Assembly: GCF_030272615.1 (NCBI RefSeq)
Contig: NC_081412.1
Coordinates: 99,011,796 to 99,075,795 of the forward strand
Length of the DNA: 64,000 nucleotides
DNA from: Cryptomeria japonica
Taxonomy: Eukaryota > Streptophyta > Pinopsida > Cupressales > Cupressaceae
Direction of reading: 5' to 3'
Shown: piece after piece, positions 59,846 through 64,000 of the stretch
How positions within the stretch are numbered: the stretch's first letter is position 1
How the letters are laid out: each line of letters opens with the position of its first letter
Made by a program: the position numbers and the translations under genes
The notes under the pieces: model-generated
Told to the model about the DNA's origin: nothing
Seen by the model: the letters and a program-made list of their open reading frames with translations, nothing else
The model's database searches: none

Positions 59846-60725
59846 TGTTAGGCCCAATATGGAAAGCTAATGTACTAAGAGGGGAGGGGTGAATCAATAC
59901 TTCAAATCTTTTCTTCAACAATAGCATTACTGTTAAGCATAAACTGAATATTGTTGAAACATAATATAATGCTAAAACAAATAAATAACAATCATACATG
60001 ATTCACTCCATTACACATATATTTTGGTTACGCAGAAACTCCTTGTTAGAGAGAAAAACTATGGTGGGGATGGCACCCACAACTTCACTACTGCAATGGG
60101 TACACATATATTTTGGTTACGCAGAAACTCCTTGTTAGAGAGAAAAAGTGTGGTGGGGATGGCACCCACAACTTCACTACTGCAATAATAAAGGTTGCTC
60201 GGTTAGAGCTACATGTTTAGCTATTTTTGATAGCTTACCCTGTTAGGAGTATCAAGATCTTTAGATCTACCTTGCTAAAGGATTTTACAACACTTATACT
60301 AAAATGTTGCACCTGGTTAAAGGATTTACAATTTATAGACTTTGTTAGAGTCTTTTACCCTGTTAAAGAATATTACAATCAAAATCTTACAAAATATTTG
60401 CAACTTCATATCTGAAATGTTATAGCAGATTCTATGTGCTCAAAATGAAATTACCCTGCTTATAGCATACCTCGGTAACCCATAAAATAACTCAGTAAAC
60501 CTTTCTATTTACTCTGTTCCTTGACTATTCTCTGAAATCCTTCTCGGTGACCTCTGTGTATCTGTAACAGTCATAATACTCAGTGCTTTCCCATGATTTT
60601 GCTTTTCACATATGTCTTGCTTTCACACTCATGTCTTGCTTCTCAGTCATGTCTGATCCTTAATTCATGTTGTATAAATAGATCTCTTAAGACGATGATC
60701 TTGTTCATGCTTCGATCTTACAAAC
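59846..60725 (-). repeat. 5' LTR of the pol-less element, interrupted
   Basis: Matches 53,036-53,833 closely. Differences include an 89 bp tandem duplication (60,012-60,100 and 60,101-60,186) and a deletion of about 19 bases near 60,366. The homology stops at ACAAAC (60,725), where the next element starts with TGTGTGGGGG. Confidence 0.9.
60012..60186. repeat. 89 bp tandem duplication inside the 5' LTR
   Basis: Both copies start TACACATATATTTTGG and contain the conserved CGCAGAAACTCC / GGTGGGGATGGCACCCAC segment. The 3' LTR at 53,190-53,280 has only one copy, so it arose after insertion. Confidence 0.9.
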
Positions 60726-62363
60726 TGTGTGGGGGAAAAAGTGACACTAAGCAAACATGCCCTAATCTCACTTTCAATCACACATTTGTGGAATATGAAA
60801 GAGCCTAGAGGTATCACACAATTGGCTACTTCTTCTTGTGAAAAAGAGAGCCATGGGCTACCTATTAGGATTTCTATTCCTTTGTTGTAATTGAAAGATA
60901 AAATGATGCAAGTTCAATTCCTAACCCCAAAATGCAAGTATGAACTAATGACAAGATTGCAGAATTGAACTTAAACAATGGAAAGCTGTAAATACAAGGA
61001 TAAGACAAGAATGCAAATGCATACCCAGAGTTAAAATCTGACTGAAAATGTTCGGGACGGGGGTGCGGGCGCCACTGTCCTGATTCTGCCCCTGAAACTG
61101 CTCCAGAAACTGTTGTTTTGCACTCTGGAAAAAGCTGTCAAAAATGCTGAAAATGTTGTCTGTCAGGAGGACCAGGGCGCCCAGCGCCCCTGTCCTGGCA
61201 GGACCAGGGCGCCCCACGCCCCTGTCCTGGTCTTTTTCTCTGCAATTTGGTGTGGAGTGCTATCTTGACCTGCTTTTCCCGGATCTGTCACCTGCGGCGT
61301 CGTCCGAGTCTCGAAACCTGCACTTATATCTGAAAAGGGTATGGGCGGCTATATATGGTTTTGCCTTAGTCAAACCCCCGCTTTGGTGATTTCCACCTCC
61401 ATGAATAGCCAAGTTGTATTGTAAAATGTATTGTGTGTGCAGACCTAGTGTGTGTGCAAGGTCCTTAAATGCAAGAAAGCAAACTAGAGCAACCTAGAAA
61501 GTAAACCCTAATTGCTTGTAAATGATAATGTAAATGCTCTAAATCAAGATGCAAAGTGATCTAAAGCATGAATAAAGGATATATTGAAGCTTATGCAAAG
61601 ACATGAAAACAACATGAAATCATACCCAACCCTTAAGGGAGGAGTACAAGCCAATCTTCAGTCGGTAATCTCCTATTGTTCTTCAATGTCTCCCAAGCCC
61701 TAAATGAATGAAATTGATGAATGCTTGATGGATGGATGTTGAATGTTATTGAAGTCTTCAAAGATCTGCTCTTTCGCTGCATAGAAGGTCCTCGAAAGCC
61801 AAAATTCTGATCCTTTCTAATGAAGAAAGAGAGCTCTTATATATGAAACCCTAGGTCTTAATTTCAACTTTTGGCCGACCTAGAGATTGAGTCTCCTGCC
61901 AATTTCTTGGGGTTAAGCTTTATTTTATGATTGGATCGTGCTCCTAAAATTTTAGGAAAAATGTCTAGGACCATGTGCACGCCGGGCGCCATGGTCCCGA
62001 CAACTTTTCACCAAATTTTTAGGGTCGTCGGATATGATGATTTTAGAGCGAATCCCGAAGTTACAGCTGATTTCGAGATGTTTTGACCCTCGAAATCAAG
62101 CCCCCAAGTTCAAAATAGGACCTAATTAGGGTTTTTGATTAAATGATGTATTGGAAGAATAAAATGAAAAAGGCACACTTTAATGAAAGGGCCCAACCTT
62201 ATGATGTGGAAGATGATGAAATAGAACCTTAGACCTAATTAATTTAATTAATTAAGTGCTAAAGGGGAAATGCAATGCAAAATGCAAAATGCGCCAAGGC
62301 GGGTGCTAAACTAGGTGTGAAATTGTACCACCCTAGCAAGTGCGTACAATTTACGACGCTACA
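60726..62363 (-). repeat. 3' LTR of the right-edge element
   Basis: 1,638 bp. Minus-strand start TGTAGCGTCGTAAATTGTAC at 62,363, end CTTTTTCCCCCACACA at 60,726, giving TG...CA ends. It contains a GC-rich patch at 61,047-61,235, including two tandem imperfect palindromes (61,165-61,230), and an AT-rich half on the 62,100-62,340 side. Confidence 0.75.
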
Positions 62364-62380
62364 TTTAGCCCCCACTTTAG
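62364..62380 (-). promoter_or_regulatory. Polypurine tract of the right-edge element
   Basis: Minus-strand AAAGTGGGGGCTAAA abuts the LTR start at 62,363. Confidence 0.7.
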
Positions 62381-64000
62381 CGGTCATATGAACACTACGT
62401 GCATATGCAAGCTAAAGTACAGAAAAGTAAACATTATTTGAAAAAGGATATATCCATAAGTTGTCGGACGAAGCCCCCAGCGGCATCTGCAGTACACAGT
62501 TAGGAACCGCACCCTACAAAACACACGTTAGATCACAAAATCACCTAATGCTTACTAAGGAAGGTGATGAAAATTTGAGGGTAGCTATATGCCCCCCTCT
62601 GTTTCGGCTTGCTAATTTTAGTGAGTTGAAACAGGGTATCATGTTTACCACTTCGAATTGTTAAAGAATATTGATGACAAATGCTCACAAGAAGATTTGA
62701 TATGAGATCAAAAAACTAATGGAGAATCATTTGGTAAGAAAGAGGACTAAACCTCAATTCCAACACAACAAAGAGTGTGAGGATTCGAGAGTTCTCTAAC
62801 ACAAGATGAAGGATGTAAATGGAAACAAAATGCAAAGAGAAGAAAAGAAAGGAAAAAACCATGAATACACACATTGGTGATCCATGAGAAGAATAGTGAG
62901 AGAGAAAACATGGACTTCTCACCCCTAGATCTTGTCTAGGTGATCCATGGGAAAAAAGGACATGGACAACTAGCCCCTAGAGTCTGTCTAGGTGATCCAT
63001 GTAAGGGAGGAGAGTGAGAAAGTCTAGCCTTATGCCGCTAGTTCCACTCAACCTCGTGCATGTGTGTGTAAGTGAGGTTAGAAGCACCTCATAGGAGTCT
63101 ATGCCCGAGTATGCTACAACCTGTATATGTATAGTACAAAAGCGTGACATCTCGCTCTAAGAGTCTATGCTCTGGTTCTGAGAATAATCACCTTGCATAA
63201 AAAAAAAAATTAAAAAATGGAGACATCTCGCTCTAAGAGTCTGTGCTCTGGTTCCGAGAATGACCCATTGCTCAAAAAGTGTAATGTTTATGTCATAAGC
63301 AAAGTAGAACAAGGATACCTACCTTCATCACAAAAGAAGATACCCCAAAAGTGCAACAATGTCATAGATCCAAGCAAGGGAGTTTTGCACTCTTTAAGCA
63401 AGGATAAGATAGTTGAAAAGGGATATCTTGTAGTATGCGTAAAGGAGATCCTTAGAGGAGAAGAGATCTTTGTACAAAAGACACCTATCCCCGAGAGGAA
63501 TTGTTTTAGACAAATATAACATCTTCTAGAATAAGACAAAGAAGAGAATAAGAATGCAATACTTCCTTCTTTTGTGAGGTGAAAGTGATTCTTAATGAAG
63601 GATGACGCTTTTTTTTTAACCCAATTGGGAGAGTGAATTCATTATGGATGTATTTTACCAAGTGCAAAAGAGGTTGTAGTCAAGGACTTACACCTCTTGT
63701 AAGAGAGAATCCTTGAACAAACAACAACAAATGCATACAAGGAATAACATCAAGTAATAAAGTTCACACCATCCACGAAATAGGAAAAAGTGGATCTTTA
63801 GATAAAAATAAGAAAAGATCATTGCCTCCCAAGGATAAGGACAATGAGAAGGACTTACACAATCTTCCAAGGAGAGATTTAGACATAAACAAAATGTACT
63901 ACATACTCACATGAGTTCATGCAAGCAAGACATTTGTGTATGTAAAATGCTCCTCACAAGAAGTGGGTAAGGTAAGAAAGAGAATACACATCTTCTCCCA
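62381..64000 (-). other. 3' untranslated region of the right-edge element
   Basis: No supported ORF on either strand. Contains two small tandem duplications: a period-51 pair around 62,909 and 62,960 (CATGGAC...TGTCTAGGTGATCCATG) and a period-76 pair at 63,146 and 63,222 (GACATCTCGCTCTAAGAGTC). Such non-coding 3' regions are common in large plant gypsy elements. Confidence 0.5.

Larger units (their letters stand above)
53036..60725 (-). mobile_element. Non-autonomous LTR retrotransposon without pol, with gag-like ORF and large accessory ORF
   Basis: Minus strand. The 3' LTR is 53,036-54,219, the 5' LTR starts at 59,846 and is present up to 60,725, where another element interrupts it. It has a tRNA-Met-type primer site, a polypurine tract, a gag-like ORF (59,783-58,431) and a very long ORF (57,913-54,578). 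No protease, RT, RNase H or integrase motif was found anywhere in 54,220-59,845. LTR ends (TGTTAG...), primer site and polypurine tract resemble the copia element at 18,910-26,062, so a Ty1/copia partner probably mobilised it. The left flank is GTAAG; the right TSD copy is not in the window. Confidence 0.85.
60726..64000 (-). mobile_element. LTR retrotransposon inserted in the 5' LTR, running off the window
   Basis: Its 3' LTR (60,726-62,363) is followed on the plus strand by the complement of a polypurine tract, so the element is on the minus strand and its coding part must lie beyond 64,000. The left flank CAAAC (60,721-60,725) is one half of the expected target duplication. The style of LTR and GTGGGGGC-type tract suggest Ty3/gypsy, but no coding domain is in view. 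Confidence 0.65.

Overview
The window looks like repeat-dominated intergenic DNA from a large, AT-rich plant nuclear genome. The Ty3/gypsy, Ty1/copia and plant L1-type LINE coding domains, the tRNA-Met-type primer sites and the long LTRs all point to a land plant; a gymnosperm is a reasonable guess but is not proven. I see no intact host gene, rRNA, tRNA or CRISPR. Almost all recognisable coding sequence is decayed retrotransposon.

Layout. (1) 1-10,100: heavily decayed LTR-element remnants, including two minus-strand LTR ends (at 2803 and 6321), a gag-like fragment, and a broken plus-strand ORF of unknown function (about 6600-8670) just upstream of a polypurine tract. (2) 10,170-14,370: a plus-strand Ty3/gypsy pol pseudogene, split by a minus-strand solo copia-type LTR (12,555-13,865, TSD CAAAC). 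(3) 15,400-41,990: a three-level nest. A plus-strand L1-like LINE is cut inside its reverse transcriptase by a plus-strand Tat-like Ty3/gypsy element (18,305-39,417, TSD GTGAC), whose 5' LTR is cut by a minus-strand Ty1/copia element (18,910-26,062, TSD GATTG). (4) 42,000-48,390: AT-rich spacer with a long (TA)n, degenerate telomere-like arrays in opposite orientations, and a solo copia-type LTR (45,294-46,407). (5) 48,390-49,816: an LTR-like unit holding a near-perfect foldback with arms of about 230 bp. (6) 52,260-53,035: a second, different LINE fragment, cut by a minus-strand LTR element (53,036-60,725) that has no visible pol but carries a gag-like ORF with five zinc-knuckle positions and a degenerate ORF of about 1,110 codons. 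The 5' LTR of that element is cut by another minus-strand element starting at 60,726, whose 3' LTR, polypurine tract and 3' untranslated region run off the right edge.

The most interesting material is accessory coding capacity in LTR elements. The Tat-like gypsy element has an archaeal-type RNase H lying before the reverse transcriptase, an antisense ORF after integrase, and a single-frame accessory ORF of 4.1 kb. The pol-less element carries its own large accessory ORF. Both accessory ORFs share a short motif resembling the plant mobile domain fold. These elements are dead here: in-frame stops (mostly TAG), changed catalytic residues and frameshifts are widespread, and the pattern suits decay by cytosine methylation.
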